The position numbers and the translations under genes are program-made. Source: Planctomycetota bacterium (GTDB lineage: Bacteria > Planctomycetota > Uabimicrobiia > Uabimicrobiales > Uabimicrobiaceae). Taken from it: a stretch of 64,000 nt of DNA. The notes under the pieces are model-generated. The model searched no databases. It was not told the origin of the DNA and saw only the letters and a list, made by a program, of their open reading frames with translations. Shown here in pieces: positions 42,506-51,602 of the stretch; the stretch's first letter is position 1, and the number at the start of each line of letters is the position of its first letter. The stretch is taken from contig JAJDCR010000016.1 in the NCBI GenBank assembly GCA_029260735.1, forward strand, positions 28,213 to 92,212. The letters are read 5' to 3'.

Positions 42506-43331
42506 GAAAATTCCTTTCAAAAAATTTCCTATACCAAGGCATATATTGATATTTTAAAATATCAAAAAATAAAATCTATGATGTTAGCAGATGCTGTGTA
42601 CTTTCTTCAATCAATCAAAAAGAAAATTGATTTCTTTGAGAGCAAATTTTCCTAGAGTTGACTAAGAAGAAAACAAAATTCATCTAAGCAAACAAATATT
42701 AAGTATCAAGTTGACAGAAAATGCCAATTCTTCTTACTGGTGTTGACCATTGAAAGCAGTAAAATATTTCGTATGCTCATTGAGTTAATAATCATAGTAA
42801 GCTACCTTCATATAAAATATTTTCAAAACAAGAATTACATTAATTATTTCATAATCCAATATTCATATCAAGAAATATCTTACAGTTTTCAACTTTCCTC
42901 TTAAGTATTTTTTCATTATACAACTGTGGCAAGCCACTGAGTATTAGGTCACAATAGAGAATAAATATTTTTCCAGTAAATTTTCTAATCAACAGAATAA
43001 TTTTATTCAAACAACACTAGCTTTCGCAGTCTCAATCAAAACTCACAAAGTCTCTCGCCAAAGTGCCTTGGCAATGTCCAGCCATCGAGCCCGTTCTCAT
43101 ACGAAAGTTGCTAATGTCCGAGAGCGCTTTCACGAGAACAAGACTCTATCAGATACAAATAGAAGTTTTGACATAAAGAAATGTGGTTTTGTTTTTTTTA
43201 GTTATTGGTAAAATGTAGTGGTGTGGTATGTAAATGAAAATTATTCACTCTAGCATAGGCCAAGGTGGGACAAAAACATACTTGTCAATCATCTCCAAAA
43301 ACAACATCATTCCAGTAAAGCGAGCAATAGC
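42506..43331. other. Long gene-free stretch before pentapeptide gene
   Basis: About 825 bp of AT-rich sequence with no open frame that looks coding on either strand. A less AT-rich patch (about 43030-43150) is not recognisable as RNA or a gene remnant. It may hold promoters for the divergently oriented S74 and pentapeptide genes. Confidence 0.5.
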
Positions 43332-44954
43332 ATGGAAGAGCAAAAAAAGAAAAGCAATGAATGGATAGTCAAGCTAACCTTGGTATCACTTTGCCTTATA
43401 CTGGTGGCTGGCTTGGGGGCTGGTGGGTATATGGGGTATTTGTACTACCAGCTTCATCATGAGCATGATGCTGAGGCGTTGAAAACGCTGTATAGCTATG
43501 GAGTTAGGAATTTTGGTATAGTGGAGCTACAAGGAGCCGATCTGCAACAAGCCGATCTGCAAGGAATAAAACTGCAACAGAAAGCTAACCTACAACAAGC
43601 CGATCTACAAGGAGCTAACCTGCAAGGAGCCGATCTGCAACAAGCAAACCTACAAGGAGCCGATCTACAAGGAGCTAACCTGCAACAAGCCAATCTGCAA
43701 CAAGCCAATCTGCAACAAGCCGATCTGCAACAAGCCAATCTGCGAGGAGCCGATCTGCTAGGAGTCAATCTTCGTCAAGCTAACCTGCAAGAAGTCAATC
43801 TGCAACAAGCCAACCTACAACGAGCCAATCTGCACCGAGCCAATCTGAAAGGAACCGACCTGCAAGGAGCCGAGCTGCAAGGAGCCGATCTGTACGGAAC
43901 TAACTTGCAACAGACTAAACTGGAACATAGCGACCTAAGAGGAATCAAGCTGAGTGAAGCTAATCTGCAAGGAGTTGACCTGCAAGGAGCCGATCTACAA
44001 TTTTCTTTAATGAGAAGCTGTAACTTCACAGGAATAAACTTGCAGCAAGCAAACCTGCGAGGAGTCAGATTGGAATTCACTAACTTACAAGGAGCTAATC
44101 TGCAAAGCGCGGATCTAGAAGAAGCTAATCTGCAAAATGCGGACCTAGAAAAAGCCGACCTGCAAAGAGCTAACTTACAAGGAGCTAACCTACAAAACGC
44201 CAACCTGCAATATACCAAACTGCTAGGAGTTAATCTGAAAAACGCCAATCTGCTAGGAGCAAAAAATATAAGTATCGAACAAATCTTACGTTCTAAGGAG
44301 GTAAAAAATATCAAAGGAGTTCCTATCCCTCTAATGCTGGAAATGAGGGATAAAAATCCGGAATTAATGAAGTGGTGGACTCCTAATGATAAAACTTTAG
44401 AGTTAAAAGGGCCATATATGAAAAAAGCTCATCTCCAAAGAATCAATCTGCAAAACTCCGACCTGAGAGAAGCTGACCTACAAGAAGCAAGCCTACAAGG
44501 AGCAAACCTACAAGGAGCAAACCTACAAAACGCAAACCTACAAGGGGCAAACCTAAAAAACGTAAAGCTGCTAAGAGCCCAGTTGCAAGGAGCTAACCTA
44601 CAAGGAGCAAAACTGGAAGCAGCTAACTTGACAGGAGCCAATCTACAAGGAGCAAAACTGGATAAAGCCGACTTACAAGTAGCTGAAATGAAAGACGTCA
44701 ACCTGCAAGGAGCTAAATTGCCAGGAGCCAATCTACAGCGAACCTATGTTACAGAGGAACAAATTTGCCAATGTCAAAATATAAAAGGAGCTAGATTCCT
44801 CTGGAAAGAATTTCTATCTGAGGTAAAAAATTTAAATCCTGAGTTAATGGAGTGGTGGCATGAACGTATGGTTAAGGAAATGGATCAAGATAGCGAATGG
44901 ACAGGTCGCTGGATAGAACCACCAAATAAGGCAAATAAACAAAGCAAGCAATAA
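43332..44954 (+). CDS. Membrane-anchored pentapeptide-repeat protein
   Basis: A 540-residue protein. A short basic cytoplasmic start is followed by one transmembrane helix (about residues 14-38), so it is a probable inner-membrane anchor. Then come two long runs of pentapeptide repeats of form A(D/N)LQ(G/Q) (about 60-310 and 365-470), predicted to fold as right-handed quadrilateral beta-helices. Each run ends in the same spacer motif, EQI-x(8-10)-IKG then (E/K)xKNPELMxWW (near 318-345 and 476-508), so the gene arose by duplication of helix plus cap. The role is unknown; some relatives mimic DNA or act as scaffolds. The repeat-driven base composition creates long antisense open frames, which are not genes. 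Ribosome site is weak. Confidence 0.9.
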   Translation: MEEQKKKSNEWIVKLTLVSLCLILVAGLGAGGYMGYLYYQLHHEHDAEALKTLYSYGVRNFGIVELQGADLQQADLQGIKLQQKANLQQADLQGANLQGADLQQANLQGADLQGANLQQANLQQANLQQADLQQANLRGADLLGVNLRQANLQEVNLQQANLQRANLHRANLKGTDLQGAELQGADLYGTNLQQTKLEHSDLRGIKLSEANLQGVDLQGADLQFSLMRSCNFTGINLQQANLRGVRLEFTNLQGANLQSADLEEANLQNADLEKADLQRANLQGANLQNANLQYTKLLGVNLKNANLLGAKNISIEQILRSKEVKNIKGVPIPLMLEMRDKNPELMKWWTPNDKTLELKGPYMKKAHLQRINLQNSDLREADLQEASLQGANLQGANLQNANLQGANLKNVKLLRAQLQGANLQGAKLEAANLTGANLQGAKLDKADLQVAEMKDVNLQGAKLPGANLQRTYVTEEQICQCQNIKGARFLWKEFLSEVKNLNPELMEWWHERMVKEMDQDSEWTGRWIEPPNKANKQSKQ

Positions 44955-45192
44955 CGTACACGAGTTATTAGTTTTGCTTTTTTAATGAAAGATTTTATTA
45001 GCCTAATGACTTTGTTTACAGCGAGATTATATGGTTTAAGAAGGAGAAAGCATAAGATAGAATAACTGATAAAGAGCTAGAAAAGCAAAGAAAATAACAC
45101 ATCATCATTTTTTTGTATTGACATGAATAAATCGGTTTCCTATAACACGAAAGTTAGCCCTAACCAAAATACTCAGTTAGGAATAGTTTGCC

Positions 45193-45558
45193 ATGAAAAA
45201 GACTATGCTGGTTTTGATGATGCTGGTTACTTTGACCAATGGAGCTGAGGCTTGGGAAATTATGGATGATGCTGAGTTTTCCTCTGAAACATTTATATTT
45301 GAGCTAGGCCCCGAAATCTATGACTATACCATAGTTTTTTCCACAAAAAGAAGATCTCTTGGTCTCTATGTTAGAGATATTCCAGGAAGCTTTGAGCACG
45401 ATAAAATATTCATATGCTTAGCTTATGTATATTTAATGTTAAGTCCAATAGAATTCATCGGGTTAATTTTGCTAACTCTTCTACTGTTTATACTTATCTT
45501 AGTAACTCTAAGCAAAAATAAACGAACAAAGCAAAGCGAAGATAGTTTTGTTTCTTAA
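45193..45558 (+). CDS. Small hypothetical membrane protein
   Basis: A 121-residue protein that I do not recognise. It has an N-terminal signal peptide (about residues 1-20, ending GAEA). An acidic/beta-like extracytoplasmic part (20-75) follows, then a long hydrophobic segment of one or two helices (about 77-108) and a charged tail. It therefore probably sits in the inner membrane with a periplasmic loop. The ribosome site is not obvious. It lies convergent to the next PEP-CTERM gene. The composition is coding-like, but support is moderate. Confidence 0.6.
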   Translation: MKKTMLVLMMLVTLTNGAEAWEIMDDAEFSSETFIFELGPEIYDYTIVFSTKRRSLGLYVRDIPGSFEHDKIFICLAYVYLMLSPIEFIGLILLTLLLFILILVTLSKNKRTKQSEDSFVS

Positions 45559-45642
45559 CCACGTCTGGCACAAAAATAAAAAGTTTCGTTCTTCAGGCGA
45601 TTTGAAGGTTAGTTACTCTATTGTGGCTAGTTTAGGTTGGCT

Positions 45643-46320
45643 TCATTGGCGGCCATTTCTGATACCAAAACATACTAGAAATGCTATGCAGACTGAGCAT
45701 AATAGCAAAAAGGAGGAAGGTTCAGGCACCGCAGGAATGACTAGGGGGCCTACAGCTAAAACCTGCTCGGGTAGGGTCCCGTCCTCTACTTTCTTGTCAA
45801 CTTCTTCTGATGATGAATTGTCTAATGAAGACTCGTCTAAATTATCCGTGTTATCAACACCAGCCACTTCCGTTTCTTTTGCACTAAAAATATCTTCGAC
45901 AAATAACCATTGGGTTTTCGTATCTGGGTCCAGGAAAAAAAACACTCCTGCATTGTCGGACTCTTCTATTGTATTAAGCTCGGGGTAGTCTGCTAATAGA
46001 CTGTCTTCAAATGATGCTAGAATCCACTGCCCAAAGCTATCAAAAAAGAATAAATCAAAATTATCAAACCTAAGTCCACTCTCGTTTTGTCCGACTCTAA
46101 CGACCAGATCGACATCCACTATATCAACCTGAGAACCATCCGTAAGCTCACTATTACCATCAACTTTACCAATCTGGTCCACTGTAATTGTCCCGGTAAT
46201 AGTACCAATACCTTCTGCTTTGTTACCAAATTGACGGTTAATCTCGTAGGTTAGCTCTGCCCGGCTGACTGTTAGGAAAAGAGATAGCAAAATAAAATAT
46301 ACAAATTTTAGTGATTTCAT
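45643..46320 (-). CDS. PEP-CTERM surface protein
   Basis: A 225-residue secreted protein. Signal peptide about 1-21 (MKSLKFVYFILLSLFLTVSRA). A beta-rich domain (about 22-150) contains GTITVDQIGKV and VRVGQNESGLRFDNF, as in many PEP-CTERM proteins of unknown binding. A Ser/Asp/Glu-rich linker (155-185) precedes the sorting signal VPEPSSFLLLCSVCIAF plus basic tail. The ATG at 46320 follows AAGGA by nine bases; the longer open frame adds an unlikely N-terminus. It is presumably exported and anchored by exosortase. Confidence 0.85.
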   Translation of the reverse strand: MKSLKFVYFILLSLFLTVSRAELTYEINRQFGNKAEGIGTITGTITVDQIGKVDGNSELTDGSQVDIVDVDLVVRVGQNESGLRFDNFDLFFFDSFGQWILASFEDSLLADYPELNTIEESDNAGVFFFLDPDTKTQWLFVEDIFSAKETEVAGVDNTDNLDESSLDNSSSEEVDKKVEDGTLPEQVLAVGPLVIPAVPEPSSFLLLCSVCIAFLVCFGIRNGRQ

Positions 46321-47040
46321 AGTATGTATCCTTAACACTCCGCCACAAACTTCATTGTTACAATTAACTTTTTTGAACGAAAGGTAACCATAAGTCACCC
46401 TATGGTGTTTTTTGGTTGCCTTGTGTTTACTAACTTAATATTTATCAATAAGTTAACGCCTATATATTATAGATTTTTTTTATTTAAAAACAAATGTTAT
46501 TAAAAAAAATCGTATTGGATAATTCCCTTAAAATAAGACAAAATATAAAAGGGATTTACATAAAATAAATATTTTAAAAAAATATAGATTACAAAAGAGA
46601 GGGTTAAGGAGAGGTGGTCACCCAGAGGAAGATGAGATCTTACGCAGAGAATGAAAGAGATCTTCATGCAAGTAAAATAGCTTAGAAAACAGTGCTGAGA
46701 TGTGGAGCTCAGGGGGATGCCCTGTATTGGTGTGGTGCCAGACGTAAGCTCTCTTTTTTCGATGAGCGAATTATTTTATTTGAAAAAGCCTTCTTTATCT
46801 GTTATTTTTATTAAAATAATAAAAAACTTTATTTTTAGGGATATTTTATAGCTTTTTGAGTTTTAGCTATCGTGCTATTTTTTTTTTGGAGAAAAAATAG
46901 ATTATCATTAGGGCGTGTGTCTCTATTACAGGCTTCTCACACACAGAAACAAAAAAGGACTAAAGGATAGAAAAAATAAGAAGAAAAAACAGGCATTTGT
47001 ATTTGCATATTTTTAAGGTAGAGTGAAAAGAGTGTGGCTT
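46321..47040. other. Gene-free AT-rich stretch between divergent PEP-CTERM genes
   Basis: There is no supported gene. The stretch contains GTGCCAGACGT (46735-46745), an exact inverted copy of ACGTCTGGCAC at 45561-45571, so the minus-strand PEP-CTERM gene sits between inverted 11-mers. A patch (about 46600-46750) is richer in G than the rest and may be a relic of a mobile piece. Confidence 0.5.
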
Positions 47041-47190
47041 AAAGTTGAAGAAAGAAAAGAGTTTCGCGCAAAGATGCCAAGGAGAAAAAAGTTAGGCAAG
47101 AGATAAATTCAGAGAATTTCATCAACAGAAAGATTTTTTACATTTTCCTTTGCTTTTCTTTGCACCTTTGCGTGAAATTCTTTTCTACTC
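47041..47190. repeat. MITE-like palindromic element, copy 2
   Basis: An imperfect copy of the element at 23430-23572, in opposite orientation. Arms read GCGCAAAGATGCCAAGGAG and CCTTTGC..TTTGCACCTTTGCGTGAAATTC. The centre (AGATAAATTCAGAGAA, then ATCAACAGAAA) matches the reverse complement of the first copy's centre. It is more diverged in its arms, so older. It lies upstream of the third PEP-CTERM gene. Confidence 0.8.
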
Positions 47191-47352
47191 AAAATCCACC
47201 GCGGAGGAGAAAAAATACAAAGGCTACAGCCTAACTTAAATGCTACTTGCCTCGCCCGACTAAATCTTATAAGATATGGGCCTAGATTAAATGCATGTTT
47301 TTCAGGCATCGTATAAATAGTGCGTATTAGATAATAAATAAGGAGAAAAAAC

Positions 47353-48012
47353 ATGAAGTTTTTATTTACATGTTTTGTTGGATTGTGTTTTATTAGCGCA
47401 ACAGCATCAGGATATACTATTACTACATTTAATCCAACGACTTTTATTGCAACAGGAGCATCTCCCACTGCTTCAACCATAACAAGTTTAAATAATGCCG
47501 TTGGCTTGAATAATGCAACCATTGAAAACTTTGAAGATGATACTCTTATTGACGGCTTGACACTCAATATGCAAGGCATTGCAAACGCCGCTCCTTCCAC
47601 TTTTGGAAGTACTAGTGGTATTGCAGCATGGAATGGCAATACCACTACTGTACCAAGCGTTCAAAGCTTTGATGCCATTTTTAATTATGCGCCGGGTGCT
47701 AATTTTTTTGGTATTGGTGTTGGGGATGTCGAAAGTGATGTACGATTAGTTGTTAATGGTGAAGATTTAGGGCTAGTGCGCAGCTTTGCTAACTACAATC
47801 GCCAATTGGATAACGCTCGTGAAATATATATTCGCGTTGATAGAGAAGCGGGAGATTCAGCAATCACGGAAGTAGTATTTACTAAAACAGGAATTGGTGA
47901 TGGATTGTTTTTTGATCACCTTGCTGTTGATAACGCTGTTCCAGAGCCCGGAACTTTTATCTCGTTACTACTGGCTTTAACATCTGCCTATTTCCTACGT
48001 TCACGCAGCTAG
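47353..48012 (+). CDS. PEP-CTERM surface protein
   Basis: A 219-residue secreted protein. Signal peptide about 1-20 (MKFLFTCFVGLCFISATASG), then a beta-sandwich-like domain: an ENFEDD element early, FFGIGVGDVESDVRLVVNGEDLG in the middle, and TEVVFTKTGIGDGLFFDHLAVD before the end. This is the pattern of PEP-CTERM proteins that resemble lectin-like or DUF-type domains. The sorting signal is VPEPGTF, a helix, and an RSRS tail. AAGGAG lies eight bases before the ATG. A strong terminator follows immediately. Confidence 0.88.
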   Translation: MKFLFTCFVGLCFISATASGYTITTFNPTTFIATGASPTASTITSLNNAVGLNNATIENFEDDTLIDGLTLNMQGIANAAPSTFGSTSGIAAWNGNTTTVPSVQSFDAIFNYAPGANFFGIGVGDVESDVRLVVNGEDLGLVRSFANYNRQLDNAREIYIRVDREAGDSAITEVVFTKTGIGDGLFFDHLAVDNAVPEPGTFISLLLALTSAYFLRSRS

Positions 48013-48021
48013 TACTATCAA

Positions 48022-48065
48022 TAAAAAAAGCGACCTTGTCATTAACTGACAAGATCGCTTTTTTA
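48022..48065 (+). terminator. Rho-independent terminator, copy in left flank of direct repeat
   Basis: AAAAAAGCGA-CCTTGTCA pairs with TGACAAG-ATCGCTTTTTT, a long stem with A and T tails. It ends the PEP-CTERM gene. Together with the next 40 bp (a match to the tail of an integrase gene) it recurs at 49882-49975. Confidence 0.88.
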
Positions 48066-48109
48066 TTAGAAGCATTCCACAAATCAAAACGGCAACACAT
48101 CCAAATGTC

Positions 48110-48441
48110 TCATCTTTTGAGCCTAGGAAAAAAATGCGGTTTGTTCTTTGCCCTCGAAAATCGGTTAACCATTCTTGGTGTGATTTGTAGCCATTTTCTT
48201 TCAGCTGATGTTGTTTTCCAAACAGTTTCTTGGAACCCAGACAGATACTTTCCTTTTTTTGTTCTAGTTTCTTTAGCCTATCTTCTTGTTTGCTCAACTT
48301 CCGCTTCTTTTGGTGGATCATAAAACGAAAATGTTCTTTTTCACTCTTTTTCCCTTGCCTCTCCACTGTCTCTACTTTTTCTAGCTTCTTCTTCTGGTTT
48401 TTAATCTTTTTTTCTCCGGTTCTAACGGATTTGGTGGTCAT
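48110..48441 (-). pseudogene. Truncated IS605 OrfB (TnpB-like) related transposase remnant
   Basis: The minus-strand frame starts ATG at 48441, overlapping the stop of the next remnant (ATGA). It encodes a basic coiled region and then CLGSKKLFGKQHQLKENGYKSHQEW and FLGSKDETFGC, the conserved block of the IS605-OrfB-related accessory family. Homology stops abruptly after that block and the frame then runs into the neighbouring terminator. No RuvC-like catalytic part remains. It is dead sequence, truncated at its 3' side. Confidence 0.7.
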
Positions 48442-48877
48442 TGGCGAAAACCTCCCATAGAAGAAGAAACGAGAAGGTTTTGAAGCCAAGAAGGATGATA
48501 AAGAAAACGATTAATTTTATGAGCAGGAGAAAGATAAGGCTTCCGATAACGATAACGGGAGGAATAAGGCGAAAAATTATGAATAATAGCCCAGGCACGA
48601 ACAGTGCGCTCAGAGGAAAGCTTGTGCCCATGGAAGTATTTACAAGAATAGAGAAAACGATCTAGTTGATCCATAAGTCGATCAAGGTTGGGGGTAGTGC
48701 GATAACAGTTTTTGAAGTAGTAAGCGTTGGTGAAAGAATATCTTTTTTCATAAATCTTTCTGATAGACAAAAGAGCCTTTTGGGAACTTAGGTTATCTAA
48801 AGACCAACGATAAAGAGTGGTCGTGTTATCTATAAAATCACCAATAGAGGGACTACGATAGATTTGCCAAACAGTTC
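48438..48877 (-). pseudogene. C-terminal fragment of a transposase-like protein
   Basis: The frame from about 48877 down to the stop at 48438 has no ATG at its head and is preceded by an in-frame stop. It encodes RYSFTNAYYFKNCYRTT, then DRLMDQLDRFLYS, RAWAIIHNFSPY, and the terminal YHPSWLQNLLVSSSMGG. I recall this as the C-terminus of transposase-like proteins common in multi-element genomes. It overlaps the adjoining remnant by four bases, suggesting a former two-gene mobile element or two nested insertions. Confidence 0.6.
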
Positions 48878-48971
48878 ACCACCAATTCCGTTAGAACCAG
48901 AAAATAGTTATCATAAAGCCAGACTTTACCAGCATTCAATTACTCATTTAACTAAACGAAAGAGAGGAATA

Positions 48972-49811
48972 ATGCACAAGCTTATTATTTTAATTTTGCT
49001 ATTAATACCTTTAATTGAATCATTTGCAAACGAAGGGAAAATAAAGGAAAGCATAAAAAAAATAGAAGGGTTTACCTTTCTACAAGAAAATACTTATTCA
49101 GCTAGAGGACAAACGAATATAGTGAAGGAGTACCGTCATGAGAAGACGGGGATAGAGTTTGTACTGGTACCAGGTGGTAGCTTCATGATGGGGAGTAATG
49201 ATGAAGATAGTGACGAGAAGCCGGTGCATCGGGTGAGAGTATCGGAGTTTTTGATATCGAAATATGAAGTGACCCAAGGGCAGTGGAAGAAGGTAATGAA
49301 AACGAGTCCTTGGTCAGGTAAGGAATATGTAAAAGAGGGAGGGGATTATGCTGCAAGTTATGTTTCTTGGAATGATGCGAAAGAATTTTGCCGAAAAATA
49401 GGACTAAGATTACCAAGTGAAGCTGAGTGGGAGTATAGTTGTCGAGCAGGAACGACAACAAAATATTACTCTGGCAATAATATCAATGGAGACTATGCTT
49501 GGTATAATGTAAATGCTTGGGATGTAGGAGAAAAGTATGCTCATGAAGTAGAGAAAAAAAGACCTAACGCTTTTGGCTTATATGACATGAGTGGAAATGT
49601 ATGCGAATGGTGTGAGGATAAATGGCATGATAACTACTCTGGCGCACTTGTGAATGGCTCTGCATGGATTGATAATGGAGGCTCAGAGAGGGTTTTTCGG
49701 GGCGGAGGTTGGAGCTATGCTGCTTCCTACCTTCGGTCGGCGTGCCGTGGTAGGTTCTCGCCTGACTACCGCTTCAGCTCCCTGGGTTTTCGCGTCTCTT
49801 TCAGTCCATAA
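48972..49811 (+). CDS. Secreted SUMF1/FGE-domain protein
   Basis: A 279-residue protein with signal peptide (about 1-18, MHKLIILILLLIPLIESFA). A full formylglycine-generating-enzyme-type domain follows: FVLVPGGSFMMGS, VTQGQWKKVM, VSWNDAKEFCRK, RLPSEAEWEYSCRAG, GLYDMSGNVCEWCEDKW, FRGGGW and LGFRVSF. True sulfatase-activating FGE needs two cysteines in SYCYRYRC; here the block reads SYLRSAC, so only the second remains and sulfatase maturation is doubtful. Related proteins serve as ergothioneine-synthase-like, lectin-like or kinase-partner domains. AGAGGA precedes the ATG at 48972; the longer open frame enters mobile remnant DNA. It is carried between two direct repeats (see findings). Confidence 0.85.
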   Translation: MHKLIILILLLIPLIESFANEGKIKESIKKIEGFTFLQENTYSARGQTNIVKEYRHEKTGIEFVLVPGGSFMMGSNDEDSDEKPVHRVRVSEFLISKYEVTQGQWKKVMKTSPWSGKEYVKEGGDYAASYVSWNDAKEFCRKIGLRLPSEAEWEYSCRAGTTTKYYSGNNINGDYAWYNVNAWDVGEKYAHEVEKKRPNAFGLYDMSGNVCEWCEDKWHDNYSGALVNGSAWIDNGGSERVFRGGGWSYAASYLRSACRGRFSPDYRFSSLGFRVSFSP

Positions 49812-49881
49812 CCCTCTATTCGTTCATCCTTTTTCCCTTTGCCAAAACGCACCAAAGAAATACTAGAGAGCTAAAATCCAA

Positions 49882-49930
49882 TAAAAAAGCGGCCTCATCG
49901 GTTTCGGTTAATGACAAGGTCGCTTTTTTA
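49882..49930 (+). terminator. Rho-independent terminator, right copy
   Basis: AAAAAAGCGGCCT pairs with AGGTCGCTTTTTT, closely matching the terminator at 48022, with a longer loop. It follows the SUMF1-like gene and precedes the integrase remnant. Confidence 0.8.
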
Positions 49931-49951
49931 ATAGGAACAATGGCCACTACA

Positions 49952-50134
49952 TCAAAACGGCAACACGTCCAACTCTTTCCCCAAATAGTTCGGCGACAAG
50001 TGCAAATAAGGCTTCATGGCTGAAAAATCTTTGTGGCCGGCAATAGCCATAACCCGAATCGACTCGATCCCTGCCATAATCATATACGAGATGTATGTAC
50101 GCCTAAGGTTAATAGCGTTGCGTTTTAATTGACT
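49952..50134 (-). pseudogene. Tyrosine recombinase (integrase) C-terminal fragment
   Basis: The minus-strand frame bounded by stops encodes NLRRTYISYMIMAGIESIRV, then GHKDFSAMKPYLHLSP and KELDVLPF-stop. These match the end of phage-type integrases: the conserved Arg (LRRT), the GHKD block and the nucleophile Tyr in PYLHLSP. The upstream two thirds, including the first catalytic Arg, are missing after an in-frame TAA. Its last 20 or so bases recur at 48085-48110 beside a second terminator copy. Confidence 0.8.
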
Positions 50135-50403
50135 TTAATTTCACTTTAGTATCAGGCAGAAATACAATGAATAAGAAAGAGAAAAACTAAAGAAAATTAG
50201 TTTCATAACTGGGATTGGGAAATTAGAGATGAAAAATGAAGAAAAACTAATGGTATGTCTAGCACTATACATTTTTTTTAATGTTTTATCTATCTTGGCA
50301 GTGTTAGAGTTTAGTTGGCTATTCTAAGGCGGTTCTCTTAGAAATATCTTTGATTTCAGAAATGTGCTGATACCTTGCCCATTAAATAAAGAGTCTTAGA
50401 TGG
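50135..50403. other. Gene-free stretch
   Basis: AT-rich and non-coding, lying between the integrase fragment and the 3' end of the alcohol dehydrogenase gene. A short open frame near 50229-50325 (M-K-N-E-E-K-L) encodes a possible 30-residue hydrophobic peptide, but it has no supporting signal and I do not call it. Confidence 0.4.
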
Positions 50404-51390
50404 CTATTTGATAGCCAAAACGGCAGCTCCTTGAAAGCGACCATGTCGCAAATCATCTAAAGCTTGGTTAGCGTCCTCCAGCGAATAGGTGTGAATGTCT
50501 GTTTTCACAGGGACTTTCGGAGCGATTTGGAAGAAATCCTCTCCGTCTTGCCGGGTTAGGTTAGCGACAGAGCGAATGCTGCGCTCTTCCCATAATATGC
50601 TGTAGGGAAAGGGGGGAATTTCGGACATATGGATTCCGGCACAGACAACGGTTCCTCCTTTGTCTAGGCGGCGTAGGGCTTCGGGGACTAGAGAGCCTAC
50701 GGGGGCGAAGATGATAGCTGCTTCTAGTTTTTCGGGAGGGGTTTCGTTAGAGCCGCCTGCCCAGGGGACGCCTAGGTTACGGGCAAAGTCTTGGGTAATT
50801 TTATCTCCGGGTCTGGTAAAGGCGTAAGGGGTGCGGCCTTGGTGGAGAATGACTTGGGCGATAATGTGGGCGGCGGCTCCAAATCCATAGAGGCCTATTT
50901 TTTCTGCTTTTCCGGTCATGTTTAAAGCGCGGTATCCGATTAGGCCAGCGCAGAGTAGGGGAGCGGCTTGGTAGGGGGAGTAGTTTTCTGGGATGAGAAA
51001 GCAAAAATCTTCTTGGGCAACTGTAAACTCGGCGTAGCCTCCGTCTTGATGGTATCCTGTAAAGGCGGCGTTTTCGCAGAGATTCTCTTGTTCTCTTTGG
51101 CAATAGCGGCATTTTTTGCAGGTATAGCCTAGCCAGGGAACTCCTACTAAATCTCCTATTTGAAAGCGCTCGCTGTTTTTTCCTAGGGCGACAATTCGCC
51201 CGACCACTTGATGTCCTATAACTAAAGGAAGTTTTGGGCTATCGAGGTCTCCATCCAAAATATGCAGATCTGTCCGGCATACCGCACAGGCGATAACTTC
51301 AATTAAAACCTGGTTTTCTTTTGCCTGGGGAATAGGGATTTCTTGATAGGTTAGAGGACTCCCCACTTGGTTCAGAACCATCGCTTTCAT
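50404..51390 (-). CDS. Zinc-dependent alcohol dehydrogenase (MDR family)
   Basis: A medium-chain dehydrogenase/reductase of 328 residues, cytosolic, NAD(P)-linked alcohol/aldehyde interconversion. The catalytic zinc site has ACAVCRTDLH (Cys about 37) and GHQVVG; the structural zinc cysteines are in CKKCRYCQREQENLC. The nucleotide fold has the glycine pattern GLYGFGAAAHI in place of the usual GxGxxG. The subgroup resembles 'alcohol dehydrogenase AdhP/AdhA-like' enzymes. The ATG at 51390 follows AAGGA by seven bases; the longer frame start is unlikely. It stands alone, transcribed away from the next gene. Confidence 0.92.
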   Translation of the reverse strand: MKAMVLNQVGSPLTYQEIPIPQAKENQVLIEVIACAVCRTDLHILDGDLDSPKLPLVIGHQVVGRIVALGKNSERFQIGDLVGVPWLGYTCKKCRYCQREQENLCENAAFTGYHQDGGYAEFTVAQEDFCFLIPENYSPYQAAPLLCAGLIGYRALNMTGKAEKIGLYGFGAAAHIIAQVILHQGRTPYAFTRPGDKITQDFARNLGVPWAGGSNETPPEKLEAAIIFAPVGSLVPEALRRLDKGGTVVCAGIHMSEIPPFPYSILWEERSIRSVANLTRQDGEDFFQIAPKVPVKTDIHTYSLEDANQALDDLRHGRFQGAAVLAIK

Positions 51391-51602
51391 TTGTTTTTCC
51401 TTATTATAATGCAAACCAAGGTCTATCGATAATTGGCGTTGGGTAAAATTTTTGTTTTAGGATCTTAAGGAAAAAAGTTACGGAAGATAAGCTAACAAAT
51501 TTTTCCAATATTGCAATCAAAACTCGAAAATGCTATCTTTGTATTTTTACATTTCAGGTGCACGGTTCGCGTGCCATTGTCTTTTCACTAAAGGAGCATA
51601 AT

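Noticed and set aside
43496..44731. Three long minus-strand open frames inside the pentapeptide gene, Cys/Arg/Ser/Leu-rich
   Set aside because: They are the mirror of the A(D/N)LQG codon repeats; no ribosome sites and absurd composition.
45548..45988. 146-residue plus-strand frame antisense to the PEP-CTERM gene
   Set aside because: The minus-strand frame has signal peptide, ribosome site and sorting signal; this one has none.
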